This document shows, piece by piece, positions 1 to 6,958 of a stretch of DNA of 12,358 bases. A model generated the notes under the pieces. That model was not told the origin of the DNA. It ran no database searches and saw only the letters and a list, made by a program, of their open reading frames with translations. Source of the stretch: Candidatus Thiodiazotropha taylori (lineage in GTDB: Bacteria > Pseudomonadota > Gammaproteobacteria > Chromatiales > Chromatiaceae); NCBI GenBank assembly GCA_019100305.1, contig JAHRHW010000092.1, positions 1 through 12,358 on the forward strand, in the 5' to 3' direction. Made by a program: the position numbers and the translations under genes. The first letter of the stretch is position 1. Every line of letters begins with the position of its first letter.

Positions 1-28
1 CAGTCACCTCCGGAAAATCCGGTAACTG

Positions 29-2788
29 TCAGATCGGGTCGTGATTACTACACATAATTAAATGTCCCAATGCTGCGCCGACAAACCCAAACGGGATAAT
101 TGCGAGAATAACAAACGGCTGCCAATAAGATTTGAGCGGTATCGCCATCAATACATAGATCAATACCGCTGCAAGAAGCAAGGCTCTCTTCATCCCCTCA
201 CCAATCTCTTCCATCTCTTCGAGTTCTCCGGCTTTTTTCACCTGGATGCCTGGATATTTCTGCGTCAACTTTGGCTCCAATTGCTCGAATACCGCCTGAC
301 TGACCTCCTCAGGCGCAACAAGTGCCCGATCGATGGAGGTCGAAATGGTATTGACCGCTTTGCCGGACTCCCTATATAGCGTGCCACTGACATAACTTCC
401 CGTTACGCTGGCGACAGATTGCAGTGGAATCCAATCTCCGTTACTGCTACGTATCCTGCTTTGTAGAAGGTCATCGATGGTGTCCCGGGAACTTCCGCTG
501 TTACGTACCAGAACACGCACTTCATCCCCGTCCCGCTGGATCTTCTGTACCTCAGCGCCACCGAAAGAGTAACCGATCTGCGATGCCAGTGTTTGCTGGT
601 CGAAACCCAGGCTGGTCGCTGCTGGTTTGATGCGTAATTCAAGCTCAGGTTGACCACCAGCCAAGGTATCCCAAACATTGCCGACTCCGTCGATTTTTTT
701 GAGGAAGGAAGTCACCTCATCGCTCGCCAGCGCTAAGATATCTGGGTCTTTGGAGAGCAGTTTTAATTGAAATCCTCCCGCCAGCTCTTCAGATCCGCTG
801 AAGCTCAACTGAGTCGTACCTTCCAGCTGTCCGGTTCGTTCCCGCCATTCGTCCAACACATCAAGTATTTTTACATTGGGTCGTTCAGCAACCGGCGTCA
901 ATTCTGCATAGACTTGTGCCGATTGGGCGCTGGACACCAAAATAAAGAGGGAGCGGATAGGCGGAGTTTCCAGTAATTCGCGTTCTTGGATCTCTTGATT
1001 GATCGCTACGCCAATAGTCCGGATTCGATCAACGTTGCCTTGTGTTAATTGAAACGGAGCCCGTGCATCCATCTTCAGATCGACAGTAATAATCTGCCCG
1101 GGAACATCTGGAAAGAACACGGTTTTTATCTTCCCCAGTTGAATCAATCCAAGGCCAAATGTAGCCATGGCGACAAACAACACCAGGACCGCATAGCGGT
1201 TCCGAATTGAAGCAGCCAGCATCGGTGTGTAGACCCTGTCTCTAATCCTTCTGAGTCCGGCCTGGGCAGCACGTTGCAATCTGCTCCACTGTCGAGATAT
1301 CCAAGTTTTGGCTTTGCCATCTATTTTTATGGCGGCAAGATGCGCGGGGAGAATGAACTTGCTCTCGATCAGTGAGAATAACAGTGCAAGGATCACAACA
1401 GCGGAAAAGCCTGCCAACACCTTACCAAGGGGGTTTTCGATCAACAGCATAGGAAAAAACGCCGCGATAGTCGTCAATACACCGAACACCGTTGCAACCG
1501 AGACCCGGTTGACACCGGTTTCAGTGCCAAGAATGGGGTCGGGATTTCTACTTCTCTCTTCAAACACGCTTTCGCCGACAACAACCGCATCATCGACCAG
1601 TATGCCCAGCGCGATGATCAGGCCGAAGGTCGTGATATCGTTCAACGAGTAATCGAGCCAGCTTGAGCCAGCAACGGCAATCGCACCCATCACCGAAATG
1701 GGTATGCCCATGGCTACCCAGAAAGCAAGGCGCACATTGAGAAACACAGAGAGAAGGAGGATAACCAAGAGTAATCCCTGAAGACCATTTGATTGCAGCA
1801 GTTGCAGACGATCAGAGATATAGTTCGATGAGTCCCCCCATACTGTAATGTCTACTCCGGACGGAAGCTGGGCCTTAAACGTTTCTACAACTCGATGAAC
1901 GACCTCAGAGATTCGTAACAGATTTTCCTTCTGACCAATCAGAACTTCCATGCCTGTGGTTGGGTCGCCGTTAAAACGAAACAGATAGTCGCCTTCAGCA
2001 AAACCATCTTCGATACGGGCAATATCAGATAGATGCAGGGTTGTGTCATTGGCATATTCCAGAATCGGAACCTTGGAGAACTCAGTAGTAAACCGGGCTT
2101 TGTCGTCAGCTCTTATAAAGACATCACCACCCCTTGTGCGTAAGCTACCGGCTTGAAAATCGAGTGAACTGGCGCGGATCTTGTCTGCGATATCGGCCAC
2201 GGTCAGATTGAACTGCTGCTGAATCAGAGGATCGACCTCGATATGCAGTTCACGCTCATGTATGCCCCAGAGCTTGAGACGTGAAAGCTCCGGTTGGGCC
2301 AACAGTTCTTCTTTTAGGTGACGTGACAGCTTCTGCAGGGTCACTGTGTCGGTGTCTCCGTGCAGGTTTATATATAAAGCGGGAAAGTCGTATGCAGTGG
2401 TCTCGATCACAGGACGTCTGGCTGTCATCGGCAGGTCTGTCATGCTATCGATTCTCAGCCGTATCCTGTCCAGCAGACGGTTTAGATCTTCTCCGCCTGC
2501 GCGACGCACTTCAACCAGCGAGAGCTCATTGCGGGATTCAGAGGAGATGCTGCGTACACCTTCCAGTCCTTCAAGGGTGCTTTCGATCTTTTGACTTATA
2601 AGCTCATCGATCTGTCCTGCAGTGGCGTCAGGGTAGGTTGTTGTGATAACCACACTGTCGGGTGGAATGCGGGGAAATCCCTCGATTCTGATCGAAAGCA
2701 TCGTCATAATACCGAGGAATAGAATCAGTACCATCATCAGATTGGCTGCAACGGGATTGCGGATAAACCAGCCGGTCAGAAAGTGCAT
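29..2788 (-). CDS. RND efflux permease (HAE-1-like), C-terminally truncated
   Basis: Inner-membrane, proton-driven pump subunit of a tripartite RND exporter; substrate not predictable. Residues 1-30 show the typical RND start with TM1. A porter-type periplasmic region runs from about 35 to 335. TM2-TM4 follow, with the TM4 motif GILVDDAVVV at 395-404; D399/D400 correspond to the proton-relay aspartates of AcrB. A second periplasmic domain occupies roughly 560-865, then TM8 (about 868-885) and TM9 (about 892-912). The frame stops after 919 residues, whereas the family usually has about 1,020-1,050, so TM10-TM12 are missing. Another frame at the window edge encodes DLTVTGFSGG, which resembles the usual continuation, so a frameshift is likely (inference). 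The ATG at 2788 lies 3 nt after the adaptor stop. Its ribosome site GGAGGA is made from the adaptor's last codons, indicating translational coupling. It may be a pseudogene. Family assignment is firm; functional state is not. Confidence 0.9.
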   Translation of the reverse strand: MHFLTGWFIRNPVAANLMMVLILFLGIMTMLSIRIEGFPRIPPDSVVITTTYPDATAGQIDELISQKIESTLEGLEGVRSISSESRNELSLVEVRRAGGEDLNRLLDRIRLRIDSMTDLPMTARRPVIETTAYDFPALYINLHGDTDTVTLQKLSRHLKEELLAQPELSRLKLWGIHERELHIEVDPLIQQQFNLTVADIADKIRASSLDFQAGSLRTRGGDVFIRADDKARFTTEFSKVPILEYANDTTLHLSDIARIEDGFAEGDYLFRFNGDPTTGMEVLIGQKENLLRISEVVHRVVETFKAQLPSGVDITVWGDSSNYISDRLQLLQSNGLQGLLLVILLLSVFLNVRLAFWVAMGIPISVMGAIAVAGSSWLDYSLNDITTFGLIIALGILVDDAVVVGESVFEERSRNPDPILGTETGVNRVSVATVFGVLTTIAAFFPMLLIENPLGKVLAGFSAVVILALLFSLIESKFILPAHLAAIKIDGKAKTWISRQWSRLQRAAQAGLRRIRDRVYTPMLAASIRNRYAVLVLFVAMATFGLGLIQLGKIKTVFFPDVPGQIITVDLKMDARAPFQLTQGNVDRIRTIGVAINQEIQERELLETPPIRSLFILVSSAQSAQVYAELTPVAERPNVKILDVLDEWRERTGQLEGTTQLSFSGSEELAGGFQLKLLSKDPDILALASDEVTSFLKKIDGVGNVWDTLAGGQPELELRIKPAATSLGFDQQTLASQIGYSFGGAEVQKIQRDGDEVRVLVRNSGSSRDTIDDLLQSRIRSSNGDWIPLQSVASVTGSYVSGTLYRESGKAVNTISTSIDRALVAPEEVSQAVFEQLEPKLTQKYPGIQVKKAGELEEMEEIGEGMKRALLLAAVLIYVLMAIPLKSYWQPFVILAIIPFGFVGAALGHLIMCSNHDPI

Positions 2789-2791
2789 AGT

Positions 2792-3928
2792 TTACTCCTC
2801 CACGATTTGAGGATTGACTCTCTGCCCAGGTAGAAAAAAGACCAATGGGGTTACCACGATACGCCAGCTGTTCTCTGTTCCTGGAGCTTTAATCACGACC
2901 CTGTCTTGACGACGAAACAAGACCTCTGGGGAATGCCTTTGCAAGCGATCCTGTTCATCCAAATACCAGATATAACCTTCCTGGGTTAGGCTGGAGTCAG
3001 CAATACTGAGGGCCGAAGGTACCGTAACCCCTGGTAACAGGACTTGAACAAAATCTCCTGACAACACCTTCGCTTCTGCAGAGTTGGTGATTTCGAGGAA
3101 AACCCGGTACTGGCGGGTTGTCGCGTCAAGAAAACCACCCCCCTGGCGGATTCGGGCCTGGGCTATCTCTGTTCCTTGCTGGTTCAAGATCCTGGCACTC
3201 AAATTTGTGAGTGGCTGTCGCAGCAGTTGCCACTCTTTCTGTCCGATTTCCACAATGATTTCAAAACGTCGGTCATCAACCAGATCGACCAGAGGATCAC
3301 CCGGGTTTACGCTTTGTCCCGGACTCACATACCGTTCGACGATATGACCGGAGAAGGGCGCAGTAATTGTCGTATTCTTCAATTGGATTTTATGCGCAGC
3401 TACCCGTGTCTGAGCCGATGCGACCGCCGATTTCGCTAGACGCAATTGAGGCAGATGCAACGCCAGGTCGTTGGGGGGTTTGGATGCGCCTTTTTTGAAC
3501 TGTGCCCGTGCGACCGAGGTATTCTTTTCCGCTAACAGCAAGTCGAGCTCGGCCTGCTTTAAGGAAAGTTCGGCTGCCGAGAGTTCTGCGATATAGTTGC
3601 TTGGCTCGATCGACACCAGCATCGTGCCTTCCTTAACCCTCTGGCCAGCCAGAGCGCTATCGTGCACTTGCGTAATCTTTCCGGATACCGCCGCTCTAAG
3701 CTGCGCGGACCAACGTGGCCGTACTGGGGAGTAAACCTTTATCTCGACAGTATCAGGCGCTACCGTTACAACATCAACCGAAACAGGTAGCAGAGGGCTG
3801 TCTTGCTTGGTTATCTGCACGTCAATGGTGTCTTCCGCTACGGAAAGGTAAATAACGACGATCACCAAAACCGCCAATGCTGCCACCAGCCAAAACCATC
3901 GTCTACTCGATTTGTCTGCTTCAGACAT
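2792..3928 (-). CDS. RND periplasmic adaptor (HlyD/MFP family)
   Basis: Membrane-fusion subunit that would link the RND permease to an outer-membrane channel; no channel gene is present in the window. The 378 residues fit the family. An N-terminal membrane anchor spans about 11-29 and there is no lipobox, so it is held by a helix rather than by lipid. The first half of the lipoyl/barrel-sandwich domain lies at about 75-110 (VSGKITQVHD). A helical hairpin with heptad-like, charged alanine/leucine-rich segments covers about 113-185. The second lipoyl half is at about 187-218 (ITAPFSGHIVERYVSPGQSV), followed by beta-barrel and membrane-proximal domains. The ATG at 3928 is supported by GGAG at 3935-3938, 6 nt upstream. 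It is the first gene of the operon and is transcribed from the operator region shared with tetR. Its last codons (GTG GAG GAG TAA) serve as the Shine-Dalgarno sequence of the permease. Confidence 0.93.
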   Translation of the reverse strand: MSEADKSSRRWFWLVAALAVLVIVVIYLSVAEDTIDVQITKQDSPLLPVSVDVVTVAPDTVEIKVYSPVRPRWSAQLRAAVSGKITQVHDSALAGQRVKEGTMLVSIEPSNYIAELSAAELSLKQAELDLLLAEKNTSVARAQFKKGASKPPNDLALHLPQLRLAKSAVASAQTRVAAHKIQLKNTTITAPFSGHIVERYVSPGQSVNPGDPLVDLVDDRRFEIIVEIGQKEWQLLRQPLTNLSARILNQQGTEIAQARIRQGGGFLDATTRQYRVFLEITNSAEAKVLSGDFVQVLLPGVTVPSALSIADSSLTQEGYIWYLDEQDRLQRHSPEVLFRRQDRVVIKAPGTENSWRIVVTPLVFFLPGQRVNPQIVEE

Positions 3929-3981
3929 CGGTTACTCCGTTTCTAGTATCGAGATTGCTCAACACATATAATGAGACATAC

Positions 3982-4010
3982 TTGTATCGTAATTCATTTT
4001 CCGATATGAT
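3982..4010 (+). promoter_or_regulatory. Predicted sigma70 promoter for tetR
   Basis: A -35 box TTGTAT (3982-3987) and a -10 box TATGAT (4005-4010) have a 17-bp spacer. The start would fall near 4017, giving a leader of about 26 nt. The -35 box lies within the left operator arm and the -10 box touches the right arm, so repressor binding should block it. Confidence 0.65.
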
Positions 4011-4014
4011 ACAA
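3986..4014 (-). promoter_or_regulatory. Predicted sigma70 promoter for the adaptor-permease operon
   Basis: Read on the minus strand, a -35 box TTGTAT (4014-4009) and a -10 box TACGAT (3991-3986) have a 17-bp spacer. The start would be near 3979, about 50 nt before the adaptor ATG. It almost fully overlaps the tetR promoter in the opposite direction, so the two polymerases compete for the same DNA as well as sharing operators. Confidence 0.6.
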
Positions 4015-4042
4015 GTATGTCTCACTTAATGAGAAAACTTTG

Positions 4043-4615
4043 ATGATCAATCGACTGGATGCTCGAGCAAAGCGTTCGCAAAAAGCCCTGATGAAGGCCG
4101 GCATGGAGAAGTTGAATGAAAACCCGGAGGCCACGCTTAGCGATATCGCGTCTCATGCTGGTGTTGGAAGAGCAACGCTATATCGTCAATATGAGACGCG
4201 TGAAAAACTGATCTTGGCTATTGCTATTGACTGTTTCGATATCATCGACGAAGCTACCGCGAGCATTGAAGGGAAAGCGCGCAACGCACTGGATGCCATA
4301 CGCATGATGTTCGAACATATCACCCCGTTGACCAGAGAGTTCCAGTTCCTGATGAATCTCGAACGGGTCATTAAGAATGATCCTCAGATTGCTTCTATCA
4401 ATAAGAAACACCGTACCCAGATGATTGATCTGGTTGAATACGCCAAGAAGAAGGGAGAAGTCGACAAAGCTTACCCAACAAGTTGGATTGTCAATCTCAT
4501 CGAGGGATTATTTTATGCCGGTTGGGTACAACTTCAGCAGGAAGGCAGTAACCCGGAAGAGGTTGCTGGACTGGCATTCAAAACCTTTTGCCAGGGTGTT
4601 GCTATTCAGCGTTAA
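4043..4615 (+). CDS. TetR/AcrR-family transcriptional regulator
   Basis: A 190-residue one-domain-plus-HTH repressor, normal length for the family. The N-terminal helix-turn-helix is at about 31-50 (ATLSDIASHAGVGRATLYRQ), followed by the usual 'YETREKLILAIAI' helix 4 junction. The C-terminal ligand/dimerisation region is all-helical and ends in a conserved-looking segment with YAGWVQLQQE and a following FKTFCQGV helix. I chose the ATG at 4043 over the in-frame TTG at 4040 because the GAGAAA at 4031-4036 is better placed for it. It is transcribed away from the RND operon across the shared operators, so the likely role is repression of the pump genes and of itself, relieved by a pump substrate. 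That role follows from family knowledge and gene layout; no ligand can be named. Confidence 0.92.
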   Translation: MINRLDARAKRSQKALMKAGMEKLNENPEATLSDIASHAGVGRATLYRQYETREKLILAIAIDCFDIIDEATASIEGKARNALDAIRMMFEHITPLTREFQFLMNLERVIKNDPQIASINKKHRTQMIDLVEYAKKKGEVDKAYPTSWIVNLIEGLFYAGWVQLQQEGSNPEEVAGLAFKTFCQGVAIQR

Positions 4616-4677
4616 GGCAATCAGACGTCCCGTATGTGAAAGGGCATAAAATAAGATGGTTCAAATATATCATTTAA

Positions 4678-4693
4678 CATAATATACATTATG
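4678..4693. promoter_or_regulatory. AT-rich dyad upstream of the candidate RNA promoter
   Basis: A perfect inverted repeat CATAAT-ATAC-ATTATG ends about 20 nt before the predicted -35 region of the structured RNA. Its position would suit an activator or repressor site. In such AT-rich DNA a 6-bp dyad can also arise by chance, so support is weak. Confidence 0.3.
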
Positions 4694-4716
4694 CACATAA
4701 ACTACTGTCTATTGTA

Positions 4717-4744
4717 TTGTGCAAATATCGCCTGAATGTAGTAT
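4717..4744 (+). promoter_or_regulatory. Predicted promoter of the structured RNA
   Basis: TTGTGC (4717-4722) and TAGTAT (4739-4744) are spaced by 16 bp. An alternative -35, TTGTAT, lies at 4712-4717. Transcription would begin near 4752, immediately before the first hairpin. The boxes are only moderately close to consensus. Confidence 0.4.
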
Positions 4745-4751
4745 GCTTCCA

Positions 4752-4897
4752 GCACAGAAAGTGTTTAGCTTCCTCTGAACTCTGTTAAACCACTTTCTCC
4801 TAAAGTCGGAGACACGTTGACTCGGTCTTGTCCACCGAGCTAACACCTAAAGCCGCTGTTCACTGTAACGTTTCTGTTATGGGTCAGCGGCTTTTTT
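4752..4897 (+). ncRNA. Candidate structured small RNA (about 145 nt)
   Basis: No convincing protein frame exists here, but four hairpins follow each other. H1 pairs 4756-4767 with 4786-4798 (about 12 bp with one bulged C). H2 pairs TCTCC 4796-4800 with GGAGA 4808-4812. H3 pairs CTCGGT 4821-4826 with ACCGAG 4834-4839, extendable by GTT/AAC outside a 2x2 internal loop. H4 pairs 4849-4858 with 4885-4894 and ends in six Ts. H1 and H2 share three bases and so compete. A promoter-like pair lies just upstream and a terminator just downstream. I do not recognise it as GcvB, 6S, RsmY/Z, tmRNA or a riboswitch I know. It could instead be an elaborate 3' trailer of tetR, which has no other visible terminator. 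Function unknown. Confidence 0.5.
4849..4897 (+). terminator. Rho-independent terminator
   Basis: A 10-bp stem AAAGCCGCTG / CAGCGGCTTT (4849-4858 with 4885-4894) overlaps and is followed by TTTTTT at 4892-4897. The 26-nt loop holds a small inner stem TAAC/GTTA (4866-4869 with 4876-4879). It ends the candidate RNA and any read-through from tetR. In the minus direction the following T run is only three bases, so it would be weak for the relaxase transcript. Confidence 0.8.
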
Positions 4898-4925
4898 AAT
4901 CGGTCATGGAAAAATTATTGGTAGT

Positions 4926-6704
4926 TCACCCTCTACTTGTCAAGCATTTTTTCTGAGCAATGATCAGGTGCGTATTTGGGCTTGGCAATGAAGACAAGCT
5001 CAAATCGTTTTCAGGGTTCATGATGATCATCCCCTTGACCGTCGAACGCTTTCGATCCCCCTGGATGTCATAGGTCCAGATGTTCTGTCCCTGCTCCGTT
5101 TTTTTGTTGATCTTCAATCGTTGAAATTTACTTTGAACCTTTTTGTAATCCGCACCGATGGATTGCGCGAATACTCGGAAGATTCTGGGACTGACGATCA
5201 AGAGACCTTCTGGCACGGTGTGGACCATCGCCTTAGCATTGTTGATCTCCAGCTTTCCCGTCTTGACGCCTTTCGTCAGCCAGGCACAGAAAGACTTGGC
5301 GAGATTCTCAATCGGTACTGATTCTGACTCAGATTCTTTGTCAATTGCTGCCGGTACCGGCTGAGAATCTTCAGCCCTGGGATCAGGCGGCACATCATCA
5401 TCGGCCTCCGGATAGGATTCTGACACATCCGCCGCAGTAACTGCAGCGGTAGCCTCCTGTTTCTCGACGACAGAAGCTGAGGCTGTTTGCTCCAGATTTT
5501 GAGAGGTGGTCTGTGTGTTAATGACAGTCTGTGAGGTTGATAAAGATTCTTCACGCTTGCCATCTTCCAACGCAATGTAGACATCGATGTCTGTTGATGG
5601 CCCTGATCCAGCTCCCCACAACTTGGAGACACGTACACCAATGCACGTCAGAGATTGCTCCCAATCACCAATTCTGATCGTGATTTTCCTCGAGGCCTTG
5701 CCGTCTCTGGAAGCATTCAGATAGTCGTATTGGATCAGCTCATCCATGATTCGAGGATTCGGCGGTATCCCTGTTTGTCCTTGTCCGATCAAACTGGATC
5801 TGAGTTCATCCAAACTTCGCTTGCTGACCAGCCAAATGGTATCGGATGACTGCGTGTGGAATGCAACACCTCCTGGTTCATTGCGCTTCCACTCCTCATC
5901 AATTAACCGTCGCAGTTCGACTGCAATACGTTGATGCAGGGGTACCGCCGGCTGTTGGGCTATTGAAACAGCATGTCCTCCCGTTAAGTTATTTGCGACC
6001 GAATATTGATCGGCCTTCTTGATGATCTCGCTGATGGCATTGGTGTCATCGATGTTGAATCCGGATAACGCATCAGTCCACTGCTCCAATAATAACAGGT
6101 CTGAATTGAGCCAGACTTGTCCCTCGATCGGAACGGTCCATTGCACCAGTAAGAGTGGTAATTTGTCGTGAATCTGATACTTCCGGTCACGTCGAAAAGT
6201 AATACTGTAATTTGATCCTAAGGGCATTGGCCCACCGAGTGGTGCCCATTCATCCACACGACCATCAGAATGGTGAATGTGTATCAGCTGGTCGGCCAGA
6301 GGTTTTCCGATATCGTGCAGCAGTGCAGCGGTAAACACGGCATAAGTATAAAGATCTGCCTTCAACGATTGCTGCTCTGGAATTCCTCCTTGAGGTAACA
6401 GATAGCTTTGTCGAATCCGAAGAGCCGCTTCAGCCGTTTCCAGGGAATGTTGGAGCAAACCGCCTGCGTGTGCGTGATGATGAGCTTCTGAAGCAGGGAG
6501 TAATTGCACGAGTTCTGCCAGTCTTTGTGTCAGGTCATTGTAGAGTTTGTTGTAGTGGCCATCTGGGATACTGGTTAGTTGCCGAATTCTGCTCAGTTGT
6601 GCTTGATACCGCCTGAGGAGAGCTGTAGCCGTTTGAGCGTGTAGCAGCCCCCTATTCGGCTTTTCCGCTTTCAAAACACCTTTTAATTTATGCCACACAT
6701 TCAT
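4926..6704 (-). CDS. MobH-family relaxase (TraI_2 / HD fold), ICE type
   Basis: Probable DNA-nicking relaxase that would start conjugative transfer at an oriT. Residues are numbered from the ATG at 6704 (592 aa). The N-terminal part resembles TraI of PFGI-1/ICEclc-type elements: 'PASEAHHHAHAGGLLQHSLE' at about 70-89 has the HHH-H metal site (75-79), and HDIGKP at 130-135 is the HD motif. A low-complexity acidic/Ser/Thr/Gln linker spans about 383-465. The C-terminal domain, about 467-570 (FCAWLTKGVKTGKLEINNAK...), matches the TraI_2 C-terminal domain pattern. An in-frame TTG at 6767 would add 21 residues, but the ATG fits family N-termini better and leaves the upstream small ORF intact. No coupling protein, mating-pair gene or integrase is visible, so this is either an element edge or an orphan. 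Family assignment is strong; activity is unknown. Confidence 0.9.
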   Translation of the reverse strand: MNVWHKLKGVLKAEKPNRGLLHAQTATALLRRYQAQLSRIRQLTSIPDGHYNKLYNDLTQRLAELVQLLPASEAHHHAHAGGLLQHSLETAEAALRIRQSYLLPQGGIPEQQSLKADLYTYAVFTAALLHDIGKPLADQLIHIHHSDGRVDEWAPLGGPMPLGSNYSITFRRDRKYQIHDKLPLLLVQWTVPIEGQVWLNSDLLLLEQWTDALSGFNIDDTNAISEIIKKADQYSVANNLTGGHAVSIAQQPAVPLHQRIAVELRRLIDEEWKRNEPGGVAFHTQSSDTIWLVSKRSLDELRSSLIGQGQTGIPPNPRIMDELIQYDYLNASRDGKASRKITIRIGDWEQSLTCIGVRVSKLWGAGSGPSTDIDVYIALEDGKREESLSTSQTVINTQTTSQNLEQTASASVVEKQEATAAVTAADVSESYPEADDDVPPDPRAEDSQPVPAAIDKESESESVPIENLAKSFCAWLTKGVKTGKLEINNAKAMVHTVPEGLLIVSPRIFRVFAQSIGADYKKVQSKFQRLKINKKTEQGQNIWTYDIQGDRKRSTVKGMIIMNPENDLSLSSLPSPNTHLIIAQKKCLTSRG

Positions 6705-6730
6705 GAATGCCGTTCTCGTGGATTGCTGCC

Positions 6731-6853
6731 TCAGTACTTGTTGATCACGAATTGGAGCCCTGCGCAAGTTACAGAAAGCCCTTTACCCATTTCATCGCCG
6801 CGATCACTCACTATTGTGAGCGCGGCGGCCCTTTCGGGTAAGTCCTGTTCCAT
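6731..6853 (-). CDS. Small ORF of 40 codons upstream of the relaxase gene
   Basis: The ATG at 6853 is preceded by a purine-rich site with AGGGG about 7 nt upstream. The product starts MEQDLPERAAALTIVSDRGD and ends LQFVINKY, then TGA. It stops 26 nt before the relaxase ATG, in the same direction, so it could be a co-transcribed short protein. Its codons overlap the GC-rich hairpin at 6796-6827, which might instead be the selected element. I recognise no family. Support is the good ribosome site, the placement and the plausible amino acid mix; the short length means chance cannot be excluded. Confidence 0.35.
   Translation of the reverse strand: MEQDLPERAAALTIVSDRGDEMGKGLSVTCAGLQFVINKY
6783..6841. 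repeat. Nested inverted repeat / long hairpin upstream of the relaxase
   Basis: The inner arms CGCCGCG (6796-6802) and CGCGGCG (6821-6827) enclose CTCAC (6807-6811) and GTGAG (6816-6820) around a TATT loop, with a 4-nt bulge. Outer arms TTACCC (6783-6788) and GGGTAA (6836-6841) flank it across 7- and 8-nt internal loops. No T run follows on either strand, so it is not an intrinsic terminator. Lying just upstream of a relaxase gene, it could be part of an origin of transfer or an attenuator; this is inference. Confidence 0.55.
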
Positions 6854-6859
6854 TAATTA

Positions 6860-6896
6860 CCCCTACCCTTCCTGTCCTTTGTTTCTTTTTCCCTTT
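6860..6896. other. Pyrimidine-rich tract (polypurine on the relaxase-sense strand)
   Basis: 34 of 37 bases on the plus strand are C or T, so the minus-strand leader of the small ORF and relaxase is almost pure A/G. It contains several AGGA/GGGG-like stretches that could act as ribosome-landing sequence. Such strand asymmetry can also favour melting or triplex formation. No specific role can be assigned. Confidence 0.4.
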
Positions 6897-6958
6897 GTAG
6901 TATGCGCTTTGTAATGGATCTTTTCATACGATAATGTTTTTTTAATTGTGGCATATCG

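Larger units (their letters stand above)
3972..4024. promoter_or_regulatory. Paired inverted operator for the TetR regulator
   Basis: Two arms, tgagacatacttgtatc at 3972-3988 and its exact reverse complement at 4008-4024, are separated by 19 bp. Each arm contains a smaller dyad, ATAC-TT-GTAT at 3978-3987 and ATAC-AA-GTAT at 4009-4018, the size and form expected of a TetR-family half-site pair. The dyad centres are 31 bp apart, about three helical turns, so two dimers would sit on the same DNA face. The element lies between tetR and the RND operon and covers both predicted promoters. That it binds the product of 4043-4615 is inference. Confidence 0.8.

Noticed and set aside
62..2601. Several open frames of 60-114 codons on the plus strand across the permease gene
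   Set aside because: They lie antisense to a clear RND coding frame and show no family features; they are mirror effects of codon bias.
4836..4890. Integron attC-like site suggested by CTAAC and GTTA near the terminator stem
   Set aside because: The RYYYAAC and GTTRRRY core sites are not matched, and the structure is better explained as an intrinsic terminator.
5276..5641. 121-codon minus-strand frame inside the relaxase gene
   Set aside because: It falls in another frame over the low-complexity linker of the relaxase; its composition (Arg, Leu, Gln, Pro, Ser runs) reflects shifted reading of that linker.
6765..6767. TTG as start of the relaxase, adding 21 residues
   Set aside because: The extension is not like relaxase N-termini, the codon has no good ribosome site, and the ATG at 6704 fits the family length better.
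6690..6914. 74-codon plus-strand frame upstream of the relaxase
   Set aside because: It is antisense to the small ORF, the hairpin and the relaxase start, its C-terminal half is just the translated pyrimidine tract, and it has no convincing ribosome site.
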